Notes under the pieces: model-generated
Told to the model about the DNA's origin: nothing
The model's input: the letters and a program-made list of their open reading frames with translations, nothing else
Database searches by the model: none
Translations under genes and position numbers: made by a program
Shown: positions 10,253 to 22,700 of the stretch, in pieces
Position numbering within the stretch: position 1 is the stretch's first letter
Layout of the letters: the number at the start of each line of letters is the position of its first letter
Assembly: GCA_026874595.1 (NCBI GenBank)
Contig: CM049308.1
Location: 77,798,124-77,862,123 of the forward strand
Reading direction: 5' to 3'
Origin: Sipunculus nudus
Lineage: Eukaryota > Annelida > Sipuncula > Golfingiida > Sipunculidae
DNA length: 64,000 nucleotides

Positions 10253-10345
10253 ATTAAAACACATACAAAATACAACCAGATACTGGAGTAGTAACTATCA
10301 GGCTCGGTCGGGTCGCGAGTTACCTTCCCATAAGTATCCAACCAT
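10253..10345. repeat. Right half of the interrupted stem-loop unit
   Basis: Begins with the same ATTAAAACACATAC sequence that follows stem-loop A in the intact unit at 8808-8821, and carries stem-loop B at 10279-10338. Joined across the insertion, the A-to-B spacing returns to about 60 bp, as in the other block-2 units. Confidence 0.8.
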
Positions 10346-11351
10346 ACAAGACAAACGAACAAGACACAAAAAATTACATCACCGCCGGACGTGACACCAC
10401 CACTAACCGAAACTAACACACCCAACTAGATTAGAATCACACTCAACCTATGTATATAAACCGCACCATACTGTTTTATACAAAAAAAAAGAATTTTCAC
10501 TCTAACAGACGCACAACCCATGTAAATACACTACTTCACTCCTCCTTTTTCAAGCACACTAACCCACGTTTTTATACAAATTTTACCGGTTTTTCACCCT
10601 TTTGTTTTTGTATTTTTCACAATATCGACGCAATATCTGGTTATCCGACGATCATATATAAGATATAATTATAGGTCTTATTAGTATTTACAGCTTCTCC
10701 GGCAGACCAGTGGCATGGAATTTGAAGCCGGCCACTAGCAAGTGGATGGAAATTGATGCCGCCACTAGCCTCAACTATCCCCGCCCCCTTAATGTCTTCT
10801 AATGGTAAGGTATACCATCATCATTTAATTGAAAATCCATATTCACCGGATAACACGTGCTATAACAACACCACCAAATGAAAGCCGTGTACTTTGCCAA
10901 GTCGCAATAAAGAATATTCCTCTGTCGTGATGTTATGTCTCGTCAGGCAATCACATAAGAGGATTGCCGTACACACCCCTGGCAACCAGCCAATCACAAC
11001 CCGATTTGTTCGGTTTAATCGTACCTCATCGTATGATATGTAAATGAGGTGGGGAAAACTCCAATGGGCTCATACCTGTGTTTGCACAGGAAATCGCATT
11101 TGAAGATAGGCCCCTACACTGAAAACGTAGGAGAGTCGAATTCCCTCAACGGGGAGTCGGAGGGTGGATTTTACCTATGGTTGTCATAACACAGCGCTGA
11201 ACGGCCCCAAGGGAGTTCATGCTGACCCTCCGTGAAGAGTCAGGCCTTGAGCAGCTCCCTGGCAGCGCTGCAGGCAGCTTGGACAAGGGCGCACGCTGAC
11301 TACGCGTGAGCCGGGCCGGATACGGGATACCTAGCGGACTGCATGGGCCGG
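10346..11351. other. No gene recognised
   Basis: This stretch has moderate GC content and no frame over 75 codons. There is a short imperfect repeat around 10710-10765 (GCCGGCCACTAG and GCCGCCACTAG). I looked for snRNA and tRNA signatures around 11050-11170 and found none. Confidence 0.5.
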
Positions 11352-11358
11352 GTCTATG

Positions 11359-12015
11359 CACAGGCGCTTGAATCGCTATTTGTGTTGATATTGGCTTAAA
11401 TAGTGTCCAATTTAACTTAAAAACAATCCCCTACCGTTTAATGAGCTGTAAACCATGTTATATTGTTTGCCGGTACTTGTTTATAAAATAGATACACAAG
11501 GCCGGCATCCAAGTCTGCGGACGAGTCTGTATCCATTAAGCGACAAACAGACAGATTAATCCCAGATTACTATTTCCATCATTATCAACCAATCAGGTGT
11601 TAGGTTCCAGGGGGGAATCCTTACTGCTGACCAAGATACATGGGGATTTCCTTGTTTGGGGTAACAGCTGCTTAATGGATGCAGACTAGTTACAAATAAG
11701 AGCTCATTACAAGTGGTACACTGTGTGTATTGGAATTGTTGATGCTTTTATAGAAAGAAGAACTGGCCATTTAACGACTGTAAGTTTCTTCCCTCGAAAA
11801 TCTTTGAAATATTTGGGAATTTCAATTGATTTCTTGTGTTATCGCCTACCCGTCCGCAGACTTGGATGCCGGCCTTGTGTATTTATTAAATAAACAAGTA
11901 CCGGCAAGCGATATATCATGGTTTAAAGCTCATTAAACGGCAGGGGATTGCTGTTAATGTAAATTGAACACTATTTAAGCCAATATCAACACAAAGAGCG
12001 ATTCAAGCGCCTGTG
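11359..12015. mobile_element. MITE with about 166-bp terminal inverted repeats
   Basis: The left arm 11359-11524 and right arm 11850-12015 are near-perfect inverted repeats starting CACAGGCGCTTGAATC. Both flanks carry GTCTATG (11352-11358 and 12016-12022), extended to GGTCTATG if one terminal base is assigned to the flank, so the target duplication is 7 or 8 bp. An 8-bp duplication would suit hAT; long arms with 8-9 bp would suit a Mutator-like element. The 325-bp centre has no ORF. A second copy of the terminus occurs at 17214. Confidence 0.85.
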
Positions 12016-12022
12016 GTCTATG

Positions 12023-14220
12023 TAAACGTGCCATGTGCATGTGTTCAAGTCTCGGGTGTACACAACATTTACAACATGTGTGTCTACAACATTTTAGCCC
12101 AGAGGGTACTGATACTAGCAGAGTCGGTGTTACATTAATTAAGCATGTGAAAGTATAAGTTAGTATGGATCGTTTTGCAGTCTTCGCAACAATCATCGTC
12201 GTCGTCCCTGCCGAAGCGATTGCAGTGCATCGTATACAAAGTACTGTCGAGTGATAGCCAGTCAAGTCGGCCGGTGAGTAGGTGAATTGTATAAATTGCT
12301 GTTTCTGAAAAGTGAGTAATTTGTTAAGAACAGGAACTAATTTTAATACTTTAGCAGTGTCAAAATTGCTAAACAATGAACCACAGTGTATGTCTCCTCA
12401 GTGACAGACAAGTTCGGTAAGGTGAATTTTGTATAGTAGGGGGGCCTATGTATTATTATATCTGTATGTAACTTCAAATAATGTAACCAAGTACCCGAAA
12501 ATACACCTAATAGTAAAGCTAAATGTATGTTCATTAAAAAACTATCAAAATTTGGTGAAGTGTGTACTCCTGAGTCTTTACAGTGCGACTGTAACATAAT
12601 ACAGCAGGTTCAGTACACGCACACACACATATAAATATAATGTTTCAGGGGTTTAATTTTAAAATATAATAATTATATTCCCAATGGTCATGGTCATCTG
12701 TGTAGTAAAAGTATTTTTCAAATATTTTGTAGAGTCTATTCTTGGACCAATTAGCCTTGAAAAGGAGAATACAGCTAGCTGACATTAGAGAATCACCCAA
12801 CCTGCCAGGTAACTATTAATTAATTTTGCTGAACATTTTGTGTGATATAAATATATACATATATATAAATATATACATATATAAAAAATATATATATATA
12901 TATATAATGTATATAGAACATTTAAGGACATGACAAGTATATAAACAAATAAACTTAATTTAAATTTAATGAAGACCAAATATTTCATATGTTGTAAATG
13001 TTTGGTATAGTACTGATATTATTGTCACCCTGGCTGTATGTTTCCAGTAGTCCTATATTAATCGAAAATTGCAATTATGTGCCCAACACATAGATTTACT
13101 TCAAGCCACTGATGGATAAATGACTTTAGTTTTCTACTAGACCTATACACAGTATTACAAATTTGTAATATTATATATGTGTGTGTGTGTGTGAACATGA
13201 TTATACAAGTTGTTAATACATCCTTTTACTCCTGCAGCTACCCTACACCTGACAACTAGCACACAGACGTACCTCAGGCCCTGTTGAGCCATGTGGATGG
13301 ATTGTTTGCAAATGAACTAATGGTAAGTGACTCTATAACAATGAATCCCATTTATAAATACATATATAACGAACATTTTCATATAACGTTACACATGACA
13401 CTGTGCTAGCTTAAGTTTTTTATTTTTCAATATTGAAGGCACACATTTTGGCAGATGAATTGGAGGAGGACTCCTTAATCTCAGGAACTAACCCTCAAAT
13501 ATGAATATTATATTAAGTACACCTCCGATGTGGCATCTAAAATAAAAATTATCAGGATGACATGCATATTCAGTCATATAAGCCGTGATTCAATGTACGC
13601 AAAATCCTGCACACAACTCTGTCATATAAAATGTATTTTTCCTGGAATTTTACATTTTATTTTGTATTTTCACACACTCTGACTCTGGAGAAAACATCTT
13701 CGTTACAGATTTGTAACCCCGAGAAGGAGGGACCAGGGCAAGTCAGTTGTTCAAGTACAGAAGCAGAAAATGAAGAGAGAGCTATATGCTCGTCACGCGG
13801 GTAGCCGTGAACCTAACTTTGGAGTGGTAAACTACTTGCTAGAGAGGAAGCCGAGGTGGATGACGATAAAATAAAGCTACTCTATGTGAACCATGAAACA
13901 CACTCAGACAGAACCCTTGGTTATAACCAAGCGGATTTAGCCATCTCATGACACGGGCGTTTACCGACCTGTCGAAGTATCTATATACGATTGCGAGACA
14001 GACGGGTTTAATCAGTTAATGTTAGCAAATATGAACGTTCTGATGAAACAAGACATACTCCACATTTACCGCCCCCACGTACTCCCTATACCGAGCACAT
14101 CCGTTGAACTAATCATTTTAATCGGTATTGTTTGTACAAACCATAGCTGCATCCTCTTGTCAAACAATCCATATCTGTAGGCAATAATATATGTGCCGAT
14201 TTATTTTAAATGACATTGGT
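12023..14220. other. Non-coding stretch with splice-like sites and AT repeats
   Basis: Contains (TA)-rich tracts at 12838-12908 and a GT run near 13180. Two segments look like exons by their borders: one ends ...CTAATG before GTAAGT at about 13322, and the other begins after TTGAAG at about 13439. Joined, they give an open frame of about 40 residues ending at an in-frame TGA, but an in-frame TAG lies just upstream in the first segment. This could be a non-coding or decayed transcript. Confidence 0.25.
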
Positions 14221-14294
14221 GTTATTTCAGTGCAAACTGCATGGGCATTTTATACCTTTACCGCTAAGAGTCTCTCGCTGTTATTACACCACAT

Positions 14295-14953
14295 TTGATT
14301 TTGTTTTGTTTCAAACTAAAGAAGAAAACAATAGCGGCATATGAATTGCGCAATGTAGTTCCACCTGTTTGGCCACAGTGGTGTGTCCTCGGATGTGGCG
14401 GAATGGCCGGATTGTTTGTCAGCCTAATGCAATGTGACGGTTCAAATTATTTCATATGCGAAATTTGTAAAATGGCAGTTTTAGATAGTGATCAGAACCT
14501 CTCGGTACAAACTATATATCATTTGTTACAATGCAACAACCTAAAGATGTACACACCATGGAAACAATTTATTCGGGCGATATCCCATGACAGTTTATGG
14601 ATGTTTGATCATTTTGGTTGAAGGGAGATTTATTTAAACCGTTTGGTTTTCCTTCAGGAATTTGCCGGTGCAGTCAATGCGCCACCTTGCACCAAAGATG
14701 GATACATATTTTTATGAACCCTGCAAACAGCAACATGTTATTCCAAGCATGAAAGATGATGCATGACGTAAGCAAAGATTTGGGAATGCAACTGTTCACC
14801 TTCGAAACAGGATCTCTGCTGAACCTTGCAGCAAATAAGGTTTCAAAACTTGTGCGCACAGGACGCCGGCTGAAGAAAATATGCGGAGATAATCTCATCT
14901 CAAAAGAAATGATGAAGGTGGTCATGTATCACTTGACGGGCTTTGAGAAATAG
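14295..14953 (+). other. Unidentified open frames, possible exons or element remnant
   Basis: One frame is open from 14295 to 14621 (108 codons) and another from 14756 to 14953 (65 codons). The first contains a Cys-X2-Cys followed about 20 residues later by His-X3-Cys (within ICEIC and YHLLQC), which resembles a short zinc-binding site. The two frames are separated by stops and cannot be joined without a splice or frame change. I recognise no family. They lie between the MITE at 11.4-12.0 kb and a lone copy of its terminus at 17.2 kb, so a broken transposase gene is one possibility. Confidence 0.25.
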
Positions 14954-15058
14954 GCAAGTTAAGAACTTTCAAATATAGATTATATATATATAATGTAATA
15001 AATTGTATATAATATATAGCTTATTGTACACAGCTGATTGTTGCATCTATTACTTGTC

Positions 15059-15060
<2 letters not shown>

Positions 15061-15103
<43 letters not shown>
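15061..15103. repeat. (TA)n microsatellite
   Basis: About 40 bases of pure TA repeat with a related short AT tract just upstream at 14980-15015. Confidence 0.95.
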
Positions 15104-15106
<3 letters not shown>

Positions 15107-15689
15107 ATCTCGTACCACATCTCAACCCCACTGATGGTCAAAGTCACAGGTCACATGCACAAATAGCTATGAATTAAAGCTGCTGTTTGGTTTACTGTCA
15201 TAAATATGCAACTCATGACAGATGTCATCATAGTCGGAATTAAGATTTATATTTGATAGAAATTTTAACGGACACACCAAACTATAGAACAGACTCTTAG
15301 TAAAGATTAAATTATTTCGATCAAGATGTTTCCTGTTATGCCCTTACAGGTCAAACAAGGTAAAATGGTTGGCGTCCATCCTGAAAAAGACCTGACCGAG
15401 AACGAGGGGTCATTCCATCACCATTTCTGACATGCTGTGCTGCGGACTGCAGTTCGGAACCACCAGACGTACCTCGAGCATTCCTACTTCCGATTACGAA
15501 TTACACGTAGGATTATCCACGGCTTCCCTCCAGTTCACTGACCTGATAAGCATTATATCGAGTTCTTCATACTGGCAGAAGGGAGTTCGCTATGTCACAT
15601 TTTATGTGTGACTATATATATCTTTGTCAATGCAGTTTACATAACTCCCCAGCGCGTTTCCATATTCTATAGATTGTGTTAAGAGGCCC

Positions 15690-15708
15690 GGGGGGGGGGG
15701 GGGGGGGG
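15690..15708. repeat. G homopolymer
   Basis: A run of about 19 G. Length is likely to vary or be misread. It marks the left side of a GC-richer stretch (15.69-16.22 kb) that looks like a dispersed repeat, with no coding content that I can support. Confidence 0.9.
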
Positions 15709-17213
15709 TCAAATCCAGTAGACATGGGAAAACCTGAAAAAAAGGTCCTCAGGTCTTGACCACAACTTGACCAGGTTGCGGCAGCTGAAAATGGGAGGGC
15801 TCAGACCCCTTGGACCCCTCCTTACGTGAGTCTGCTACTGGTCTATGTTTCCGAAATGTGTCCGCTACATGATCCGTTTGACAGAAACGAATCCGCAAAT
15901 GTATAGGCCTATGCCAGACCATAATCCGCACTGCGCAAAATCATTTTGACCGCAGTCATTTATATTTTTTTTCGAAGATATTAATCTCGTTCGAGCCCAT
16001 ATCTGCATCCGCATTAGAAGCTACGTCTCAGAAGCGGATCTAGGGGGAGGTCTACGGGGTCTGGACACCCCTTTTCAGCCGCCGCCACCGAATTTTAAGG
16101 GTTTCAAACCAATTTATCGGGCTGGACCTCCCTTTTCCGGACCATGGGATCTTTTTTAAGGTTCTGAAGCTAGTCCTCATTGATTGGACCCGTCCTTTTC
16201 AAAATTCCCGGATCCTCCCCTGCGTCTATAGTCTATACCTGAGATCATAATAAACAGTTTGTCTGTTTACTGTAGTTTAAGGAACAGACTGAATGGGAAG
16301 GTACAAGTAGACACTTGGCTTTATTCAGAAAGAAATACAACAAAAACGAGATAACTTTACTGTCTTTTAGGATTGGACAAGGCGGTTCTTGCAGATGAGG
16401 GTCATAATGGACCTGTACGAACGACGGATCTAGTTGAAAACAACACCAAAACTTGCCTGTCAGTTCCAAGAAGGTTTCCATGGCGACTCAGTGCAAATGT
16501 GTCTCTGATGAATTTCCATGACCGACTCCAAGTGAACGTTACGCTCTTTGGTGGCACGTGCGAAAACGTCACCGGCTGTTACTGAGCAAGAGGGGGCGAT
16601 CCTTTATAAAAGATGCGAAAAAGTATCACAGACATACCTTGATGATGGTGTTCAATGTATGTTCCCCTGCTAACAGAGGGTATGTTGTATACTTAGACGC
16701 CTTGGCATTGGTGAACGGTCAGCCACAGGAAATCTGTGAAAACAGTATCTATGGATTACTCAGCACATCCTCAATGAGCCCATGTGTCATGTCATTTTAT
16801 TCTTTATCAGATTAATATTCTTTTTCATATATTTCACAGAAGGATACATTATAGTGATAAAATATATACAACCTGAAAAAAATCTTATTATAATGTCAAA
16901 AATTCCTATATTCGATGAATTTTGTTAACTTTCGGAATTCTAAGTCAAGTATATCACATGACCCCGACAAATAGCCATCTTGTTTCTCTTTTACAGCCCT
17001 CTGCTCAGTTATGTTTTAATTTCATGATATTTTACGATTTCTTTGATACCTGTGAATCTGTTAATTTGAAAATATGCAGATATAGGGACCATGTCATCAA
17101 CGTGGAAGCATATTGCTTGATGTAACTATGAACTACATCATGTGGCTACCATTTAATTTAATTAACCAGACGAAACGTACATGGAACTTTATTTGGGGTA
17201 CACGACATCACAG
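15709..17213. other. Dispersed-repeat material and short overlapping frames
   Basis: Around 16020-16225 the sequence has the GGATCTAGGGGGAGG / GGACCTCCCTTTTCC style of a common invertebrate dispersed repeat. Two short plus-strand frames (16373-16585 and 16558-16815) overlap in different phases and show no recognisable domain. No promoter or splice set supports a gene. Confidence 0.35.
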
Positions 17214-17236
17214 GCGCTTGAATCCCTATTTATAAT
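17214..17236. repeat. Lone copy of the 11.36-kb MITE terminus
   Basis: About 22 bases beginning CACAGGCGCTTGAATC match the left tip of the 11359-12015 MITE, then the sequence diverges. No inverted partner is visible downstream, so this is a truncated or very diverged copy. Confidence 0.6.
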
Positions 17237-17479
17237 AAAGTCTTCATATCTCCAATGTTCTAAGAAATACTTCGACGGAATCAGGTTAAACAACACAATA
17301 ATAAAACCGCATGTGCATTTCTTGCAGAATAATAAAGAGTATTGACTTAAATTCTGGCATGCACATAGGAATACAGAGAGAATTATCTATGCCGATTATG
17401 AACAAAACAACACTAGTCGTTTTGATAGTAAGCAGTATTATGTAACAATAGTTTTTAATAGACAATTTGCCTATTGGCC

Positions 17480-19500
17480 ATGACGCTCAGCTGAATTCAA
17501 GGAGCCTTGAACAAAGGGTAAAATTACTCCCCGAGTGCTTAAAATCATGCATTTTGCCAACAGGTCTTAGATATAGGTCACAGTGACCTTATTATACATC
17601 CAGCTGGTACCATTCCTGTCCATCTGACTAACAGAGTGTTAAAATCATGTTCTTTCACACAGCTTGCAGAAAACAGGTCACTGTGACATTATTTCCCTGA
17701 AAGTCATGTATGAGGATTCTCGGCCAAATGGATACAATTTGTGCCCCATCTGACTCGCTTAGTGCTTAAAAATCATTTTTTTCACCCCTAATTCGCAACA
17801 TGAAGGTCATCCTGACAGGTGCCTCGATCCAGTCTGCAACTCTGATGAAACAATCTATGATCAATATGCATGAAAAGTATCATGGCAATCAATAAATTAG
17901 TTATTCAGATACTGGAGCTTTTGTGTCAATTTTTTAATTATTCTGGGGGAACGTACATGCCCAATAGCTCGAATGATAGGGGTCACAGTGACCCAATTTT
18001 AGGTTCAAAGGACCTACCTGAAAGTCAGGTAGAAGATTCTATGCAAAATTGATACAATTAATTCATGGCCCATCTGATTCGCTGGATGCTTAAAATCATG
18101 TTTTCGGCCCGTTATTCGCAAAATAAAGGTTACCATGACCTAATTTCAGGTTTCCAAGGAGATTTTTACATGGACCTTCCTGGATGTTAAGTTAGAAGAT
18201 TCTAGGTCCAACGGTTATGATTTGTGCCCTGTTAACAGAGGACTGCTTCGGTTGAAGGTCTTAAAAAAAAAAGAAATATAATGTGAAAAATTTAAAAAAA
18301 TACAGGTGGCACCACAAGTCTGCAGGAACTGATGAAACACTCGATTATCAATATGCATACGAAGAATCATGGCTGACAATGTAAAAGTTACTCATATACC
18401 TATATATTTTGTATCACAGTTTTGATTATTCTGGGGGTACTTACGAGCCCTATAGCTCGGAGGATTTGGGTACCAGATTAAAGGTTTTCTAGGAAATTTT
18501 TCATGGATCTCCCTGGATTTTAAGTTTGAAGAATCTAGGTCCAACGGTTACGATTTGCGCCATATTAACGGACGACCGCTTAATTTGAAGGTCTCAAAAA
18601 TAGACAAAAATGCGTAAAAATTCGAAAATTACAGGTGGCGCTACCAGTCTGCAGGAACTGATATAACAATCAATGATCAATATGCTTGCAAAGAATCATG
18701 GCTATCAATGCATTTGTTATTCATATACTGGAGCTCAAGTATTACATTTTTAAATTATTCTTGGAGTACTTATAAGCCCTATAGGTCTGAGGAAATTGGG
18801 TAACAGAGACCTCATTTCTGGTTTCCAAGGAGATATTTCATGTACTTCCCAGGATGTAAAGTTAAAAGATTCTAGGTCAAACGTTAACGATATGTGCCCT
18901 GTTAACAGAAGACCGTTTCAGTTAAAGGTTTAAAAAAATAGACCTAAAAATGCGTAAAAACTAAGAGTACAGGTAGCGCCATCAGTCTGGGAAACCGATG
19001 AAACACTCCATTATCAATATGCATGCAAAGAATTATGGTTATCAATGCATCAGTTATTCAGATATTGGAGCTCAAATTTTCAATTATTCTGGGGGGTTCT
19101 TACGTGCCTCATAGCTCGTAAGTTATGCGTAACAGAGACCAAATTTCAGGTTTCAAAGGAGATCCTTCATGGACCTTCCTTGATGTACAGTTAGATGGCT
19201 CTAGGTTTAACGATTACGATTTGTGCCAAGTTAACAAACAGACGGCCAGACAACCGAACGGACGACGGACAAAGGGTGATAGCTATAGCTCAGATGACTT
19301 ACAGTCAGCTGAGCTAAAAACGGAGGTTCTTCCTACATTTGACCCAGTTGTGGGTTTGGTGGAACCTAAGTAAATTTGTCTGTATGTCACATTTTGGATT
19401 TCTGGGTTTAACAATTTCAAAACATGCCCTGTTAATGGATGGCCGGTAGGTCAAAGGACCATCGCTTTAGACGAGATGACTTAATCAGCTGAGCTAAAAT
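17480..19500 (-). mobile_element. Tandem-repeat element, Helentron-like (inverted relative to the 49-kb copy)
   Basis: Units of about 335 bp, each with a degenerate GGTGGCGCCACC core (near 18304, 18633 and 18971), a TCTGCAGGAACTGAT motif, a CATATTGATCAT-type motif and an ACGATTTGTGCC motif. The array ends in a GGACGGAC-like stretch followed by GGGTGATAGCTATAGCTCA and a small AGCTGAGCT hairpin near 19316. A second partial end with the same hairpin follows at about 19480. It is the reverse complement of the 49.2-51.0 kb array. No protein-coding capacity. Confidence 0.7.
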
Positions 19501-21670
19501 ACACCTTCGGATCGACTACCGGTATATAAAGAATATATTCTACTTAATTGTATAATAATGTGACCATTAAAGAAATTGAAAATGATAAAACCAAAGTATA
19601 GACAAGTACACTTTTTTTATTAATATACAAAACATGAAAGGTATTAGTAATACCGCTGGAATTGAAACATATATGCTCTATTTAATCAACAACGAAACAC
19701 AAATTTAAAGTAGTAATTCAAAACAGTCACACCAGACATTCTCACTGCCCCTTGAGTCCTTTTCAACATGGTAAGAAATAAACTCTATTTATTCAAGATT
19801 TTTACAGATACAAAATATTGCACAAACTCCTACTTAAATTTATTACAAGAAGCAGACCACAGAAAAATATCTTACAAATCATTTATCGTATTAAAGTTCA
19901 AATCCTAACCGTTCATTTATATCGACAGTTTTATGCTTTTCCACAGGTCTGTTGCCAACCTAACTATCTGCACTAAATGCTGTTCTGTCTGTAAGGTTTG
20001 TCATATGACCTTCAATGCAATGGTATTTCAGAGGCCTGTAATCCCAGTATTCTAGAATCAGTTATTATATTCACATGGGAACACATACTGCCATTATTTT
20101 GTAACGTGCCCACAAGTCATTGGACTTCATTTTCAATGTACTTTCCAGGGTGTTTGTATTGCTTCCTTTACAGATCCCCCTCCCCAATAAAATATTTTAT
20201 TCATATTCATACACAAGTCTAGTTTACAAAATAATAAACCTCAGTTAGCTGTATAAAGCATGCCCTGCATTTTTTGGTCCGCCAGATCCAGTAATTCGGC
20301 CGATTTTTAAGTAATTTTCAAGGATTTTTTTTTTACAAATCAGTTCATTTTTAGCACTTCCATGGTCTTGAAAATATGAAAAATCATAGATTTCAAGGAT
20401 TTATGAACTGTGGGAACTTTTCTTCAACTGAACTTTATATTTTACGAAATCTGTAACCTGAATGAACTGTAAGCCCAAACTACCACTAAAAGTTCATTTG
20501 GTAATTGTTTTGGCAAGAGAAGGAGGTTTTACTGTATATAAATCTATACCGAAGTGCATCAAATTTATACAAAGTGCTATTTGTAATCTATATTTTCTAA
20601 TGCTAGACTACATAACAAACACTTTTTACACAGACATCTACTCAATCTCTATATTTACCCACTAATGTAACTAAAACTACATTGAACTATATTACACAAT
20701 TTGGTGATGTATGAATTGGAATCCCTGGCTTTCCTTCCTACCCGTATCAAACATTCCCAAACTTATGGGACATCTGAACATTTATGTCTAGTTTACACAC
20801 TCAGGGTTAGACATCAGTCAACCATTACTTGCCCGCTGACCAGTGAAAAATGATCACTTCTTTTTTACCTAGTACTGTCTAGAAATTCCAAACTATTCCT
20901 GGATGCAAAACATTTTTTTCTATCTTTATTTGAAATACTTTTGTACATGATTCTAACCTTCCTCTGGGGTCTTGTATATACAATCTGTAGGATATGTTTT
21001 ATTTTCATGGTCTTCCGTTTTCAAGCAGGCAAGCAATAAGAAGTGTCTAACCCTCATTATTCCTTCTACAACATGTTAGTAATGCATCCGCAACAGTACA
21101 ATTATTTAAAATGATAGTAATAAACTCAAAGCATTGGTTTACACCCATGTATACATATTTGATTTGAAAATATTTATTAACATTAAAATCCTTTGGTTCA
21201 CTTGAAAAGATTGAAAGAATGGCATGAAAGTCAACTGCTTCTTTGAAAGGCTTTCTACTAACTAATAACTGGATAATGATATTTTGATATTAATATGACT
21301 AATCTACGGTGTGAAAAAGATAGCTTGAACACAGGTATCAGGCACCAACAGCACTCAGGAAACCTATCAAAAGGAGGCTTCATTGTTTCAACACTTTTCA
21401 CAGCCACATTCTTCAATTAAAAGAAATAATCTTTAACATAAATAGCACCTGACATTACAAGATGTAATACAATTGGAATTGTGTTTGCGTCTCCTTTCCA
21501 CCTGTGTTATATTATATAAACTTGTGTGATTCTGTTATTCTTTTCAAAGTGCACTGGCCCCACCTGGTGTCTCTCTGTGCCACTCTTCATTCAGCAGTGA
21601 CATCTAGTGGATACTGGGACAATTATTCTATTCTCTGACATACTGACCCAAAGTGTCAACCAGTCTAGTA
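19501..21670. other. AT-rich intergenic sequence, nothing recognised
   Basis: Only short frames without family resemblance (for example 19998-20222 and 20462-20665). No tandem repeat or inverted-repeat element found. Confidence 0.5.
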
Positions 21671-21940
21671 AGGCCAAAAAAATAAAAGGTATGGTTCTCA
21701 GGCACCGCCCGCGTCAATTTTAACCTTCCGCATTTAAAGTTTTTATTTTGATTTTTAAATTTCAAGTATATAAATAATACAATTTACGTAGTGTTAAAAA
21801 ATTTGTTTTTTTTCATGCTTTTCCCTGATTATATGACATTTTCATCGAAACATCCAAGAAAAGGTAAAAAATAAAATACCGCCCGCCAGCACGGATTTCT
21901 GAAAAAAGTGCCTGAGAACCATGCCTTATTTTTTTGGCCT
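21671..21940. mobile_element. 270-bp MITE with 32-35-bp terminal inverted repeats
   Basis: The left end AGGCCAAAAAAATAAAAGG continues to TGGTTCTCAGGCAC (to 21705). The right end from 21909 is its inverted repeat, GTGCCTGAGAACCATGCC through to TTTGGCCT. The interior is AT-rich with GCCCGC motifs next to each arm. No ORF. Superfamily is not assigned because the target duplication is not clear. Confidence 0.85.
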
Positions 21941-22643
21941 AACACCTGCTTATTGCACTATAATCAACATATATAACTATGTCTTAACAATCTTAGCACT
22001 GATGATGTCTATATCTATATAAGGCAGACTTTCCTTATTAAAATCTATAAATGCTATTACAGGTATGGCATCAACCAATGATCAGCAGATTTGGTTTTTC
22101 TGTTGGTAGCCCTTGCTAAAACATATAACACGTGGCATGTGTGAATGCGTGTCAGTGTGTGTGCAAGGTGGGTTTGTCTGGAATCATTTCTCAGTGTATA
22201 AACACTTGAATGTAAAGATTCCTGCAGTAAAATTGTCAATTTGAATGGTTCTTATACAGATGTATGATATTAAACCTTTCATCATGGAAGCAGTACTGGA
22301 TACTCCAGTATCATGAGGATAAAATAACTTTAATTAAGGCACACTTGTGTACTGGAAGATGTGGGTTCAAGTCTCAAAATGACATCCCTGCACATGAAAG
22401 ACATTCATCTATGTGTTAAAATGATTGGGGGGGGGGATATCACTGAGTTGTATCTTATCACTGAGTTTTATCTTAATATCATTGTACAGGGTTAAGCCCT
22501 GTTGGGTTGGGTGTCAAGTCTGAGACTGGAGAGGACCATATGAGTGACATACATAGTCCTTCTATTCAGGATGAACAGATGATATTCTGGTGTATTTATA
22601 AACTTAACTGGCAGGGTAAACATAAAGAAAAAATTGATCCAGT

Positions 22644-22700
<57 letters not shown>

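Noticed and set aside
11050-11170. Possible snRNA or tRNA gene
   Set aside because: No box elements, Sm site or cloverleaf could be found.
16373-16815. Overlapping 70- and 85-codon frames
   Set aside because: They overlap in different phases, match no family and have no splice support.
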